DNA from: Candidatus Paraprevotella stercoravium
Lineage (GTDB): Bacteria > Bacteroidota > Bacteroidia > Bacteroidales > Bacteroidaceae
Assembly (NCBI GenBank): GCA_944320795.1
Contig: CALUIU010000002.1
Coordinates: 124,001-188,000, forward strand
Length of the DNA stretch: 64,000 nt
Direction of reading: 5' to 3'
The notes under the pieces were generated by a model that was not told the origin of the DNA, did no database searches, and saw nothing but the letters and a program-made list of their open reading frames with translations. Shown one piece after another: positions 1 to 7,897 of the stretch (position 1 is the stretch's first letter; every line of letters starts with the position of its first letter). The translations under genes and the position numbers were made by a program.

Positions 1-54
1 GTAGGCATGTCCGGAAGCAATGGAATGAGTATGTAAATCCAATACAATCTTCAT
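1..54 (-). CDS. PHP-domain phosphatase, N-terminus only (cut by window edge)
   Basis: Only the first 18 codons, reading leftwards from an ATG at 54-52, lie in the window. They translate as MKIVLDLHTHSIASGHAY. The HTH triplet is the first metal-binding motif (HxH) of the PHP superfamily, and this opening resembles the YcdX-type phosphatases. These are trinuclear-metal hydrolases of the cytoplasm. A Bacteroidetes -7 box (TATCTTTG on the minus strand) lies at 85-78, about 24 bases upstream, which fits this start. The gene is divergent from the MATE exporter. The family is likely from the motif, but 18 residues cannot settle the substrate. Confidence 0.7.
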   Translation of the reverse strand, partial: MKIVLDLHTHSIASGHAY

Positions 55-77
55 AATGTCTTTATTCTTGATAAACG

Positions 78-85
78 CAAAGATA
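78..85 (-). promoter_or_regulatory. -7 box TATCTTTG for the PHP gene
   Basis: On the minus strand this reads TATCTTTG, an exact TAnnTTTG box, 23 bases before the PHP ATG. I see no clear TTG at the expected -33 spacing. Confidence 0.55.
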
Positions 86-121
86 CCAAAAAATCATTGG
101 CTATAAAACGAAAATAAGAAA

Positions 122-1468
122 ATGAATCATAGTTCTGTTTTAAGTTACAAGACCCATATCCGCTCCCTGATTGCTTTAGGATTTCCGATTATCATCGGAC
201 AGATCGGTACGATTGTACAGGGACTGGCCGATACCATCATGACCGGCCAATACAGTTCACAGGCGCTGGCAGCCGCCGGCTTCGTCAACAACGTGATGAC
301 CTTGGTGCTGATCTTTGCCATGGGATATTCCTATGGCCTTACGCCCGTTGTAGGTGCTTATCACGCAAGAAAAGAGTACCAGCATATCGGACAGTCACTG
401 CGTTGCAGTCTTCAGACAAATGCAGTTCTGGCAACAATCATCTTTCTGCTGATGGGCAGTCTGTATTTCTTTCTCGACCGCCTGGGACAACCGGAAGAAT
501 TATTACCCATCATCCGCCCTTATTATTTAGTCATTCTGCTGTCGCTGCCCTTCCAGATTCTGTTCAACGCCTACAAACAGTTTTTTGACGGAATCGGAAA
601 AACGCAAATCGCAATGTGGATCATGATCGGAGCAAACATCTTCAACATCATCGGCAACTGGTTTCTGATTTATGGATGGGGGCCTTTCCCGGAACTCGGA
701 CTGCTCGGTGCCGGTATCTCCACCTGTCTGTCGCGCATCGGTATGTTGCTCTGCATGACCTTTATTTTTTATCGTTCAACATCTTTCCGAATATATCAGG
801 AAGGCTTCCGTCTCCGAGAAGGAAATAGAGAATTGCGCAAAAAGCTGAATCGCCTGGGACTTCCGATCGGTTTGCAAATGGGCATGGAGTGTGCTTCCTT
901 CGCGCTTTGCGCCGTTATGCAGGGCTGGATTGGCACCTCAGCGCTGGCCGCCCATCAGATTATGACCAACGTAGCATCGGTATGTTATATGATTTATTAT
1001 GGAATCGGTGCATCTGTAGCCATTCGCATCAGTCACTTTACAGGATTGAAAGATACGGGAAATGTACGTCGCTGCGCCTTTGCCGGTTATCGCATGATTC
1101 TGTTTTGCGGTATTGTCCTGTCAAGTATGATGGTTCTCTGCCACCATCAGATCAGTTCGTTCTTTACGAACGATCCAGCGGTCAGTGCCATTGTCATGAG
1201 TCTTATGGTACCTTTTGTACTCTACCAGTTAGGTGACGGGCTGCAAACAAACTTTGCCAATGCCCTACGTGGTATTGCTGATGTTAAACCGATGATGCGT
1301 TATGCATTTATCAGCTACATTGTCATATCTCTGCCATTAAGTTATTTCCTGGGAATACAATTCGCATGGGGACCGGCAGGTATCTGGATGGCCTTCCCGA
1401 TAGCTCTTTCTGTTGCCGGTATGCTTTTCTATTGGAGGTTCAATAAAAAGATCTCAAAGGGGATATAA
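122..1468 (+). CDS. MATE family multidrug/toxin exporter
   Basis: This 448-residue, very hydrophobic protein has the layout of the MATE family: two six-helix halves and a usual length of about 450. The N-terminal half opens with a helix containing FPIIIGQIG and ends the first loop with LADTIMTGQYSS, the common MATE pattern after TM1. It sits in the inner membrane and would export cationic compounds in exchange for Na+ or H+; the substrate cannot be read from sequence. The gene stands alone, divergent from the PHP phosphatase, and a strong hairpin terminator follows its stop codon. A second MATE gene of similar size lies at 23789-25120. The two differ clearly in sequence, so this is not a recent duplication. 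Confidence 0.9.
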   Translation: MNHSSVLSYKTHIRSLIALGFPIIIGQIGTIVQGLADTIMTGQYSSQALAAAGFVNNVMTLVLIFAMGYSYGLTPVVGAYHARKEYQHIGQSLRCSLQTNAVLATIIFLLMGSLYFFLDRLGQPEELLPIIRPYYLVILLSLPFQILFNAYKQFFDGIGKTQIAMWIMIGANIFNIIGNWFLIYGWGPFPELGLLGAGISTCLSRIGMLLCMTFIFYRSTSFRIYQEGFRLREGNRELRKKLNRLGLPIGLQMGMECASFALCAVMQGWIGTSALAAHQIMTNVASVCYMIYYGIGASVAIRISHFTGLKDTGNVRRCAFAGYRMILFCGIVLSSMMVLCHHQISSFFTNDPAVSAIVMSLMVPFVLYQLGDGLQTNFANALRGIADVKPMMRYAFISYIVISLPLSYFLGIQFAWGPAGIWMAFPIALSVAGMLFYWRFNKKISKGI

Positions 1469-1564
1469 AAAAAGAATCCTACTTGCAATCACTGCAGGTA
1501 GGATTTTTTAGATCTTCGCTAAGATCTCACCTTTGTTAACCTTAAATCTAATACTATGAAAAAC
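1463..1564 (-). ncRNA. Putative ~100-nt small RNA on the minus strand
   Basis: No coding gene fits this 180-base gap, yet the minus strand carries a complete transcription unit. A consensus promoter (TTG, 19 bases, TATATTTG) at 1600-1571 predicts a start near 1564. The transcript then runs through a 7-bp hairpin with a 4-base loop (arms AGATCTT and AAGATCT, 1510-1527). It ends at the symmetrical terminator hairpin at 1475-1505 followed by seven Ts. The promoter, internal hairpin and terminator are seen directly; that an RNA is made and functions is inference. Its 5' part, rich in T and A, gives me the impression of a leader that recurs in Bacteroides genomes, but I could not verify this. Confidence 0.6.
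1475..1512. terminator. Bidirectional hairpin terminator
   Basis: A stem of about 13 pairs (arms at 1475-1487 and 1493-1505, one G-T wobble, 5-base loop) is flanked by A7 on the left and T6 on the right. It can end the MATE transcript on the plus strand. On the minus strand it can end the small RNA predicted at 1463-1564. Confidence 0.85.
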
Positions 1565-1570
1565 ACATTG

Positions 1571-1600
1571 CAAATATAATATTTATTTTTATCAAAGCAA
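1571..1600 (-). promoter_or_regulatory. Consensus Bacteroidetes promoter for the minus-strand small RNA
   Basis: The minus strand reads TTG (1600-1598), 19 bases, TATATTTG (1578-1571). Both boxes and the spacing match the Bacteroidetes primary sigma factor consensus. The promoter faces away from the hydrolase operon at 1651-4306, which is transcribed toward it. Confidence 0.7.
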
Positions 1601-1650
1601 TAGATTTGAAATAAAAATGAGATCAAATAACTTTTTTTAATATTAAATTC

Positions 1651-2409
1651 TTATATCTCAATAGTAAGACCGTCGTAAGCAACAAAAACCGAGTCCGGAA
1701 GTTTTGCTTGTAAGTCCGCATGCAAGCCAGCCTGATGACTCATATGGACAAGCCAAGTGCGGCGAGCTCCAATTTTACGGGCAAACGCACAAGCATCATC
1801 TATCGTCTGATGAGAATAATGTTCCTTATATCGCAATCCATTCACGATTAACAAATCCAATCCTTGCAAATATTCCAATTCCGAATCCGGAATCGTTTTC
1901 ATATCTGTAATATATGCCATACGATTGATCCGAAATCCCAAAATGGGCAAAGCAGCGTGCATTATCCGGATGGGAGTAATCTGAAAATCATGTACTGCAA
2001 ATGTTTCATGCAAACGTACAGGATGCAATTCTATATCAGGAACTCCAGGGTACTTGTTCTCACGAAAACAGTAAGGTAAACGGGTACGTATTCTTTCTGC
2101 CACATATTCTTCCATATATATAGGTATAGAACCAAAAGAGCAAAAAGGACGCAAGTCATCAATTCCCCCCACATGATCATAATGCTCATGAGAAACAAGC
2201 ACTGCATCAATCTTTCCAAAAGGAACACGCAACATCTGTTGGCGGAAATCCGGACCACAATCCAACAGTATCCTCTCCCCGTTCTCTTCCACAAGTACTG
2301 ATGTTCTCAAACGCACATCACGGGGATCAGCACTGGTACACACAGTACAATGACATCCCAACTGGGGTACTCCTGTACTTGTTCCGGTACCTAGAAAAGT
2401 TATTTTCAT
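1651..2409 (-). CDS. MBL-fold metal-dependent hydrolase (PhnP-like)
   Basis: This 252-residue cytoplasmic metallo-beta-lactamase-fold hydrolase opens with the MKITFLGTGTSTGVPQLGC type of N-terminus seen in PhnP-like phosphodiesterases. The metal motif HEHYDHVGGIDD (HxHxDH) is at about residues 76-87, and a later His is in the VHMSHQAG segment near the C-terminus. PhnP itself cleaves cyclic ribose phosphates, but in Bacteroidetes this subfamily is widespread without a phosphonate operon, so the substrate is open. It is the last gene of a tight minus-strand operon, 4 bases after murB. Two near-N-terminal cysteines (GCHCTVC) may bind metal or be structural, as in PhnP. Confidence 0.85.
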   Translation of the reverse strand: MKITFLGTGTSTGVPQLGCHCTVCTSADPRDVRLRTSVLVEENGERILLDCGPDFRQQMLRVPFGKIDAVLVSHEHYDHVGGIDDLRPFCSFGSIPIYMEEYVAERIRTRLPYCFRENKYPGVPDIELHPVRLHETFAVHDFQITPIRIMHAALPILGFRINRMAYITDMKTIPDSELEYLQGLDLLIVNGLRYKEHYSHQTIDDACAFARKIGARRTWLVHMSHQAGLHADLQAKLPDSVFVAYDGLTIEI

Positions 2410-2413
2410 ATTC

Positions 2414-3448
2414 TTATGAAGCTATAAAATTCACTTCGGGATGTAAATCAATACCGAATTTTGCATGTACACTTTGGCAAATCGATTCAGCCAGCTTTGC
2501 GATATCCTGTCCAACAGCCCCACCGCAATTTACCAAAACCAAAGGCTGCTTGTCATATACACCAGCTGGTCCCACATTTTTTCCTTTCCATCCACATTGT
2601 TCAATCAGCCATGCGGCCGGAATCTTTACATGCTCCTCATCTATTTCATAGAAAGGAACCTGCGCATAATCCTTCTGAATCTGATCAAACAACTGTTTTT
2701 CTACAACCGGATTCATAAAAAAACTTCCTGCATTTCCCAATATGTTCGGATCCGGAAGTTTCTGATCCCGCAAATGTATCACTTCCTTACGAATATCTGT
2801 AGGACTCAGCTGACGACGCTCATACTTGACATCAACCATGGATTTTAGAGCCTTATAAGACAAATTAGGCGTAAATTTTTTAGATAATTTATAATGAACG
2901 TAAGTTACCGCATAACGCCCTTTAAATTCATTCTTAAAAATACTGTCACGATAACCATATTGGCAATCCTTTTTGGAAATCAAACGCTTTTTACCAGTTT
3001 GTAAATCCACCAATTCGACGCGTAATATAGTATCTGAAGCCTCAACGCCATAAGCGCCAATATTCTGTACGGCACTGGCTCCCACCTCACCGGGAATTCC
3101 AGAAAGGTTTTCTATACCACAGAAACCGTTCAAAGTACAGTATGCTACAAAATCATCCCATTTCAGTCCACTTCCCACACGAAGCACTATGACATTTTTC
3201 CGTTCGGATATACGTTGTATGTTCTTTATCTGAGAATGCAGGATCACTCCTTTAAAATCATTCAGAAACAACAGATTGCTTCCCTCACCAATATGCAGCA
3301 TCGGCTTATTTTTTTCGGGACTATGTTTCATTTCAGCAATAAAATCTGTCAGTTCCTCAACACTGCTGTATTCAAAAAAAATATCGGCAGCAACATCTAT
3401 GCCAAAAGTATTATGTTTTACTAACGAGTAATTGTATTTAGTATTCAT
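2414..3448 (-). CDS. murB: UDP-N-acetylenolpyruvoylglucosamine reductase MurB
   Basis: MurB makes UDP-N-acetylmuramate by NADPH-dependent reduction, the second committed step of peptidoglycan synthesis in the cytosol, using FAD. The 344 residues include the FAD-domain motifs GEGSNLLF (about 55-62) and GIPGEVGASAVQNIGAYG (about 120-137). Also present are GYRDSIFK, the catalytic-serine region NAGSFFMNP, and PAAWLIEQCGWKG with the C-terminal HPEVNFI. The length and the intact YRDS loop fit type I MurB, as in E. coli. It lies 4 bases before the hydrolase and 6 bases after the DUF4348 lipoprotein gene, so it is co-transcribed with both. Confidence 0.96.
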   Translation of the reverse strand: MNTKYNYSLVKHNTFGIDVAADIFFEYSSVEELTDFIAEMKHSPEKNKPMLHIGEGSNLLFLNDFKGVILHSQIKNIQRISERKNVIVLRVGSGLKWDDFVAYCTLNGFCGIENLSGIPGEVGASAVQNIGAYGVEASDTILRVELVDLQTGKKRLISKKDCQYGYRDSIFKNEFKGRYAVTYVHYKLSKKFTPNLSYKALKSMVDVKYERRQLSPTDIRKEVIHLRDQKLPDPNILGNAGSFFMNPVVEKQLFDQIQKDYAQVPFYEIDEEHVKIPAAWLIEQCGWKGKNVGPAGVYDKQPLVLVNCGGAVGQDIAKLAESICQSVHAKFGIDLHPEVNFIAS

Positions 3449-3454
3449 GCAATA

Positions 3455-4306
3455 TTAATTTTCATAAGAAACAAATTTCCACTGTCCGTTTTTCTTAACA
3501 AAGGACAACACATCCAGCATTCCGTTGGAAATGCCCCGTTTCACAAAAACCAGACGATTCGGATTCTTGTAAACCTGTCCATAACGGATATTCGTAATTT
3601 CATCGGCAGGCAACATCGGTTTGAAGGCAAACCATTGGTCTACAGACAAAGTTCCTTCAATTGTACCGAAATCATTCTCCGGATCTGCCGTAACAAAGCG
3701 CAACGGATCTTCTATGGCCTGTCTTTGAGCCAATGAGTCCGAAGCAAATTTCTTGTAAAAGTTCAGGAAATCAACTAATGGTGATTCTTCCAGGGGAAAT
3801 TCTGTTTCCTGACACAACATCCACAATCCATCTACCTTTTCAAAATGAAGTACTTTGATGAAGTTCTTCTTTAAATTGATTTTTTCAATATCAACCTTTT
3901 TTGTTTCCGTGCTGTTCTCCAAATCCATTTGCTCCTCATTATTAAAGAGCACTGTGTAATACTCAGAAGAAATGAAAACCGGATCATGTCTCCATGATTT
4001 TTTCTCGATCATTGAAGCAATCCGCTTTCCCGCTGTCTGCTTGACATATTGAAGCGGAAAACGCACACGTTCCATTTGCAAATGATGGTCCTGAATGAAG
4101 CTGAAAATAAAATCCCCGAAAAACTCGTCAACATTCCTTTTTGTCAATCCATCCGATATTTCTTCGGAAGAAGTTAAAGAAGGCTCTTCCAGGCCAACGG
4201 TATCTACCGTCTCCGCATCGTTTGTTTCTTCAACCCTGTCTGCCTTCTTGGTGTCACAAGCAACCAACAATAAAACCAACAAGAACAAATTTTCTATTTT
4301 TTTCAT
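3455..4306 (-). CDS. DUF4348-type lipoprotein
   Basis: The 283-residue protein begins with a lipoprotein signal peptide: a charged MKK start, a leucine-rich core and a lipobox ending LVAC, with Cys at about residue 16. An acidic, Ser/Thr/Glu-rich linker follows (about 18-55). The rest is a soluble domain with repeated short beta strands and a closing FVKKNGQWKFVSYE segment typical of small NTF2-like or beta-sandwich folds. It resembles the Bacteroidetes DUF4348 family, whose function is unknown. It is first in the operon with murB. The -7 box TAAATTTG at 4356-4349 supports transcription starting just upstream. An envelope role is inferred from the lipid anchor and the murB partner. Confidence 0.75.
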   Translation of the reverse strand: MKKIENLFLLVLLLVACDTKKADRVEETNDAETVDTVGLEEPSLTSSEEISDGLTKRNVDEFFGDFIFSFIQDHHLQMERVRFPLQYVKQTAGKRIASMIEKKSWRHDPVFISSEYYTVLFNNEEQMDLENSTETKKVDIEKINLKKNFIKVLHFEKVDGLWMLCQETEFPLEESPLVDFLNFYKKFASDSLAQRQAIEDPLRFVTADPENDFGTIEGTLSVDQWFAFKPMLPADEITNIRYGQVYKNPNRLVFVKRGISNGMLDVLSFVKKNGQWKFVSYEN

Positions 4307-4348
4307 CGCCGTATAATTCAGGTACGAAACCTTTTTCTAAAAAACGCA

Positions 4349-4408
4349 CAAATTTACGCTTTTATTTTTAAAAGGAGTGAAAGTTTTGCGTATAAATGAT
4401 TACCTTTG
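4349..4408. promoter_or_regulatory. Divergent -7 boxes for the murB operon and pheS
   Basis: The minus strand carries TAAATTTG at 4356-4349, pointing to the lipoprotein-murB operon. The plus strand carries TACCTTTG at 4401-4408, pointing to pheS 38 bases downstream. Neither has a clean TTG at -33. Confidence 0.55.
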
Positions 4409-4445
4409 TCATATTTTAAAACGAAAACTATTTTTCTGAACATTT

Positions 4446-5465
4446 ATGATAGCTAAAATTCAACAACTTCTTGAAGAAGTAGCCACTCTACAAGCCAACA
4501 GTATTGAAGAGGTAGAGGCTCTGAGAATCAAATACCTGAGCAAGAAAGGTGTGATCAATGCGTTAATGGCAGACTTCAGAAACGTACCTGCTGAAGAAAA
4601 AAAGGAAGTGGGTATGAAACTGAACGAGCTGAAGAACAAAGCACAGGAGCAGATCAATGCGTTGAAAGAAGCTGTAGCCATACAAGACAACAGTCACGAC
4701 GATCTGGACCTTACCCGCACTGCTTATCCTATTCAGTTGGGAACCCGCCATCCGCTGACCATCGTCAAGAATGAGATTGTAGACATTTTCTCACGTCTAG
4801 GCTTCACTATGGCCGAAGGTCCTGAAGTAGAAGACGACTGGCATGTATACTCATCCATGAACTTTGCCGATGATCATCCGGCACGTGATATGCAGGACAC
4901 CTTCTTTGTGGAAGCTCATCCCGATATCATCCTACGTTCACACACTTCATCTGTACAGGCACGCACTATGGAAAGCCAGCAACCTCCTATCCGTGTGATT
5001 TGCCCGGGACGTGTATACCGTAACGAGGCCATCTCAGCCCGTGCCCACTGCTTCTTCCATCAGGTTGAAGGTCTGTACATTGACAAAAACGTATCTTTCA
5101 CCGACCTGAAACAGGTGCTTCTGCTCTTTGCCCAGGAAATGTTCGGCAATGATACCAAGATCCGTCTGCGTCCGTCCTATTTCCCATTTACCGAGCCTTC
5201 TGCCGAAATGGATATCAGCTGTAACATCTGTGGCGGCAAAGGATGTTCCTTCTGCAAGCACACCGGATGGGTTGAGATTTTGGGATGCGGTATGGTAGAT
5301 CCGGCCGTACTCGAAGCCAACGGAATAGACAGTAGTGTTTACACCGGATATGCCTTCGGTATGGGTATTGAACGAATCACCAACCTGAAATACCAGGTAA
5401 AGGATTTACGTATGTTCTCTGAAAATGATACCAGATTCCTGGAAGAGTTCGAATCAGCCAACTGA
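4446..5465 (+). CDS. pheS: Phenylalanyl-tRNA synthetase alpha subunit
   Basis: PheS is the catalytic subunit of the (alpha-beta)2 enzyme that charges tRNA-Phe. The 339-residue length is usual. The N-terminal coiled-coil tRNA-binding arm spans about residues 1-85. The class II core follows with motif 2 (GRVYRNEAISARAHCFFHQVE, arginine-led loop), a Cys-rich insert CNICGGKGCSFCKHTG (about 259-274) as in many Bacteroidetes PheS, and motif 3 GMGIERI. The beta subunit gene is not in the window, so pheS and pheT are unlinked here. The MFS transporter start codon lies inside the end of this gene. Confidence 0.97.
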   Translation: MIAKIQQLLEEVATLQANSIEEVEALRIKYLSKKGVINALMADFRNVPAEEKKEVGMKLNELKNKAQEQINALKEAVAIQDNSHDDLDLTRTAYPIQLGTRHPLTIVKNEIVDIFSRLGFTMAEGPEVEDDWHVYSSMNFADDHPARDMQDTFFVEAHPDIILRSHTSSVQARTMESQQPPIRVICPGRVYRNEAISARAHCFFHQVEGLYIDKNVSFTDLKQVLLLFAQEMFGNDTKIRLRPSYFPFTEPSAEMDISCNICGGKGCSFCKHTGWVEILGCGMVDPAVLEANGIDSSVYTGYAFGMGIERITNLKYQVKDLRMFSENDTRFLEEFESAN

Positions 5466-6678
5466 TCCTACTCCCTCACAAGATATTCATAAACTGTTTA
5501 CTGGCAGTTACATTTGTATATTAGCAGCCAATTTCCTGTTGTATTTCGGATTTTGGCTGCTAATACCTGTTTTACCCTTTTACTTGAAAGAAAGTTTTCA
5601 ATGTCCGGAAAGTACTATTGGATTCGTTCTTTGCGCTTATACGGTATCGGCCTTATGTACCCGTCCTTTTATGGGCTATCTCTACGACGGATTTCCACGT
5701 AAACCGATCTATCTTCTGGCTTATCTTATTTTCATGCTCATATTTGCCGGCTACGTCGGTACGGAAAATATGATTCTCTTCATAGTACTGCGCATACTGC
5801 ATGGTGTTGCTTTCGGCACTGTAACTGTAGGTGGAAATACATTAGTCATCGACATCACTCCCTCTCAGCGACGAGGCACTGCTTTAGGATTCTACGGACT
5901 GACGAACAATATAGCCATGAGTATCGGTCCGATGACCGGGCTGCTGTTACACGACCATCAAGTGTCATTCGAAGCTATTTTCTGTTGTGGGCTGGGCAGT
6001 TGTATTGCCGGTTTACTGGCAGCCTCCGCCGTCAAGGCACCGGTCAAGCAAACAATTAAACGCCCACCCATATCATTGGACCGCTTTTTCCTTATTAAAG
6101 GTATTCCGGCCAGCATTGCTCTGTTTCTGCTTTCTATTCCTTATGGGGCCACCACCAATTACGTAGCGATGTACGCCAATCAAATTGGTTTGAATGCTCC
6201 TACCGGTTTCTTTTTTACGTTTATGGCCATCGGTATGGGAATAAGCCGTCTGTTTGCCGGAAAATACGTAGACCGTGGTTATGTCACCGAAACCATATCC
6301 TATGGATTTTATCTGGTCACGGCAGCCTTTCTGCTGCTTTCGGCTTGCGGATGGATTCAGGAAATAAACTCTTCTGTTTGCCTGATAGTGTTCTATACAA
6401 TTCCTTTTATGTTAGGCATTGGATTCGGTACCATGTTTCCGGCCTATAATACGCTTTATGTAAATCTGGCTCCAAACAACCAGCGTGGTACAGCAACCAG
6501 TACTTATCTTACCTCTTGGGATTTGGGTGTAGGACTGGGAATTCTCTCCGGAGGAATAATTGCCGAATGGAGTTCATTCTCCCAGGTATACCTTTTCGGT
6601 ACTGTTTTATGCCTCATTTCCATGGTATATTTCAACCGTGTCGTCACCCCACATTTCCAAAAGAACAAATTACGATAA
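5425..6678 (+). CDS. MFS transporter
   Basis: This 417-residue inner-membrane carrier has about 12 transmembrane helices. The MFS signature loop between TM2 and TM3 reads GYLYDGFPRKPIY (about residues 75-87), and a related RRGTALGFYG segment occurs later in the N-terminal half. The substrate is unknown; the family includes drug and metabolite exporters. The only plausible ATG (5425) lies 41 bases inside pheS, because no later ATG precedes the first helix. The two genes therefore overlap and are probably translationally coupled. The first 25 residues are polar and cytoplasmic. A strong terminator follows the stop. Confidence 0.88.
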   Translation: MIPDSWKSSNQPTDPTPSQDIHKLFTGSYICILAANFLLYFGFWLLIPVLPFYLKESFQCPESTIGFVLCAYTVSALCTRPFMGYLYDGFPRKPIYLLAYLIFMLIFAGYVGTENMILFIVLRILHGVAFGTVTVGGNTLVIDITPSQRRGTALGFYGLTNNIAMSIGPMTGLLLHDHQVSFEAIFCCGLGSCIAGLLAASAVKAPVKQTIKRPPISLDRFFLIKGIPASIALFLLSIPYGATTNYVAMYANQIGLNAPTGFFFTFMAIGMGISRLFAGKYVDRGYVTETISYGFYLVTAAFLLLSACGWIQEINSSVCLIVFYTIPFMLGIGFGTMFPAYNTLYVNLAPNNQRGTATSTYLTSWDLGVGLGILSGGIIAEWSSFSQVYLFGTVLCLISMVYFNRVVTPHFQKNKLR

Positions 6679-6681
6679 AAT

Positions 6682-6723
6682 AAAAACCACAGAAATCCCT
6701 TTTCAGATTTCTGTGGTTTTTTC
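6682..6723 (+). terminator. Hairpin terminator after the pheS-MFS unit
   Basis: A 14-15 bp stem built on AAACCACAGAAATC and its complement, with an 8-base loop, ends in a run of Ts at 6717-6722. Confidence 0.85.
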
Positions 6724-6776
6724 GGTTAAATCAATAATCCCGATTTCGAAAACTCATCCAAAAGAATATCAAAAAA

Positions 6777-7589
6777 TCAGTTCATAGAAGCAGCTGCCTC
6801 AACCATCTTAGCTGATATTCTGGCATATCTTGCAGCCTGTGAAGCAGACAGATCGCTTTTTGCATTGTTCAACTTATCAGAAAGTTCCTGTGCCTTAGAC
6901 ATCAATGACGGATATTCAGCGAGGGCAGACATATCACCTTTAGCCGCTTTTTTGGCAAAAGAAATATACTGATCAACATAAGACTCATAGGAATCCAGTA
7001 CCGCATCCCAATCTTCAGAAGAACTGCTGCTTGAAGAAGAAGAAGAAGTTCCATCACTCGTACTTTCCAAATCATTGCTATCTATAACATCCAGATCATC
7101 GGCATCTATCACTTCAACACCGGAAGCACTTGAAGCATCAGAACTCTCCATATGAACCTCAAAGGTACTTGACACCTTGAACTTCTTCACATCTTTTTCA
7201 TAACAATCAAAAGTAATGGTTGCGCTCTCTCCTACATTCAGCGCAGCAATAGCCTTCAATTCGTCTTCTTCAAAAACGATATCTGCAGCATCCTTACCCA
7301 AAACATTTCCATCGGCATCCTGATATTCAACAGAAAACAATGGTTCAAAATATCCGCCATAGTAACCAACTTCCATTCCTTCCATCCAAGGTGCAGGAAA
7401 ACCCTCTTTAATTCTTTTAATTTCAATAGAAACCTTACCGCTATTAGGTTTATAATCACGATCCACAACCTCAAAATAATCACCAAGAGGTCCTTGAATC
7501 TTTTCAGAAACGGGATTCATTGAACTTCCACCACATGACATCAAAATTACAGCCAAAGCCGCAAATAAATAAATTTTTAACGCTTTCAT
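6777..7589 (-). CDS. Ser-rich lipoprotein of unknown function
   Basis: The 270-residue protein starts with a lipoprotein signal (lipobox VILMSC, Cys at about 19). A beta-rich domain follows (about 35-145), containing charged strands such as KVSIEIKRIKEG and ATITFDCYEKD. Next is an acidic Ser/Asp-rich linker (about 148-192) with a ten-serine run. The C-terminus is a helical segment ending ARISAKMVEAAASMN. The modular look suggests an exported, membrane-anchored protein with two domains on a flexible tether. I do not recognise the family. It is divergent from the Ser/Thr kinase operon, and the 308-base gap between them may hold shared regulation. A -7-like TATATTTG lies at 7687-7680. Confidence 0.7.
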   Translation of the reverse strand: MKALKIYLFAALAVILMSCGGSSMNPVSEKIQGPLGDYFEVVDRDYKPNSGKVSIEIKRIKEGFPAPWMEGMEVGYYGGYFEPLFSVEYQDADGNVLGKDAADIVFEEDELKAIAALNVGESATITFDCYEKDVKKFKVSSTFEVHMESSDASSASGVEVIDADDLDVIDSNDLESTSDGTSSSSSSSSSSEDWDAVLDSYESYVDQYISFAKKAAKGDMSALAEYPSLMSKAQELSDKLNNAKSDLSASQAARYARISAKMVEAAASMN

Positions 7590-7897
7590 AAAAAGTAAAT
7601 TTAAATTTATAATTAAGAATAACTGTATTCCAAATGTAATCCGTAATTAAAAGATGAATATGTTTTTCTGATACGGCAACAAATATATGAATGACTCCCA
7701 TAATCAAACTGGTCCATTTTAATCCTTTTTTAAAAAATCTATAGGATAAGGACATTGGGGGTATATCTTTTTATCAATCTATAACGCACTGACTAAATAC
7801 AAAAACAAAATGACCATCTTATATTTTTTTTATTTATGGATATTTCAATTCGTTTTTATTGTATTTTTGCCTTTGAAAATAGAAACATATAAAAAAT
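7590..7897. other. Intergenic region between lipoprotein and kinase genes
   Basis: These 308 AT-rich bases contain no convincing gene. The minus strand has TATATTTG at 7687-7680 with a TTTG 17 bases upstream, a slightly short spacing, facing the lipoprotein. The plus strand has TATTTTTG at 7862-7869 facing the kinase. Nothing else stands out. Confidence 0.6.

Noticed and set aside
1556-1579. Seven-codon frame (MKNTLQI) after the MATE gene on the plus strand
   Set aside because: It is antisense to a complete promoter-hairpin-terminator unit on the minus strand and has no promoter of its own.
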